A stretch of DNA of 54,049 bases, taken from contig NZ_JAROCC010000017.1 of NCBI RefSeq assembly GCF_030433715.1, forward strand, positions 1 through 54,049. Reading direction: 5' to 3'. This DNA comes from Sporosarcina highlanderae. GTDB taxonomy: Bacteria > Bacillota > Bacilli > Bacillales_A > Planococcaceae. Shown here piece after piece: positions 53,944 through 54,049 of the stretch. Position numbers and translations under genes: made by a program. The notes beneath the pieces were generated by a model. That model saw nothing but the letters and a program-made list of their open reading frames with translations, did no database searches and was not told the DNA's origin. Positions within the stretch are counted from its first letter, which is position 1. Each line of letters opens with the position of its first letter.

Positions 53944-54049
53944 TCGATTAAGAAAAAGCCTGTGGATTAATTCGAGGCCACTGAAAAACTTACGTTTTTA
54001 AATGTACAAGGCACTCTAAAATCTAAAAAGGCACCATTTCGTTCTTTCT
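53944..54049. other. right-edge sequence after ctaF, no gene recognised
   Basis: The last 106 bases are A/T-rich and hold a weak AAAAAC/GTTTTT hairpin near 53983-53997 (loop TTAC). The block GAGGCCACTGAAAAAC resembles ends of some Bacillales insertion sequences as I remember them, but no transposase frame fits in the space. Confidence 0.25.

Overview
The window looks like the chromosome of a low-to-moderate GC, aerobic, endospore-former-type Firmicute of the Bacillales, most likely Planococcaceae (Sporosarcina/Lysinibacillus-like; the genus is inferred only from gene content and protein similarity recalled from memory). Gene order follows the Bacillus subtilis ykuF-to-ctaF part of the chromosome closely (fadH, darB, ccpC, ykuV, ktrC, rnjA-rpoY, def, ykyA, pdhABCD, yktA, yktB, ykzI, suhB, ylaF, typA, ylaH, ylaI, ylaN, ftsW, pycA, ctaA, ctaBCDEF). 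Several blocks absent from that backbone are inserted in it.

Layout. 1-1.3 kb: an IS110-family element, cut by the left edge, sitting inside a GC-rich dispersed palindromic repeat. 1.3-3.4 kb: two copies of that repeat, two small membrane-protein genes, fadH behind a near-ideal FadR operator, and an eight-unit tandem array with an exact 20-nt period. 3.5-6.4 kb: darB (c-di-AMP receptor), a 14-TM exporter, and ccpC overlapping it. 6.5-18.4 kb: an eight-gene, mostly overlapping operon with a membrane-anchored extracellular protein, an ABC-2 transporter, a coiled-coil membrane protein with a long Gly-Gln/Glu low-complexity stretch, a MoxR AAA+ ATPase, a DUF58 protein and two membrane VWA proteins. 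This is the strongest candidate for a poorly described system. 18.4-24.2 kb (minus strand): a drug-efflux MFS gene and an XRE/cupin regulator followed by potABCD polyamine uptake. 24.3-29.9 kb: ykuV, ktrC, rnjA-rpoY, a tiny cationic peptide ORF, a five-unit 21-nt array, a third palindromic repeat, def and ykyA. 30-35 kb: the pyruvate dehydrogenase operon with its promoter. 35-43 kb: small conserved genes plus suhB and typA. 43-54 kb: ftsW, pycA, ctaA and the caa3 oxidase operon, ending about 100 bp after ctaF.

How the genes work together. Central carbon flow is well represented: fatty-acid oxidation (fadH), the TCA regulator CcpC, pyruvate to acetyl-CoA (pdhABCD), pyruvate to oxaloacetate (pycA), and heme A synthesis plus caa3 oxidase for respiration. 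Three genes whose relatives are c-di-AMP targets or target partners (darB, ktrC, pycA) lie in the same 54 kb. Most transcription units are separated by clear intrinsic terminators, several of them bidirectional between convergent genes. All functional statements are from sequence reading and family knowledge; no searches were run.
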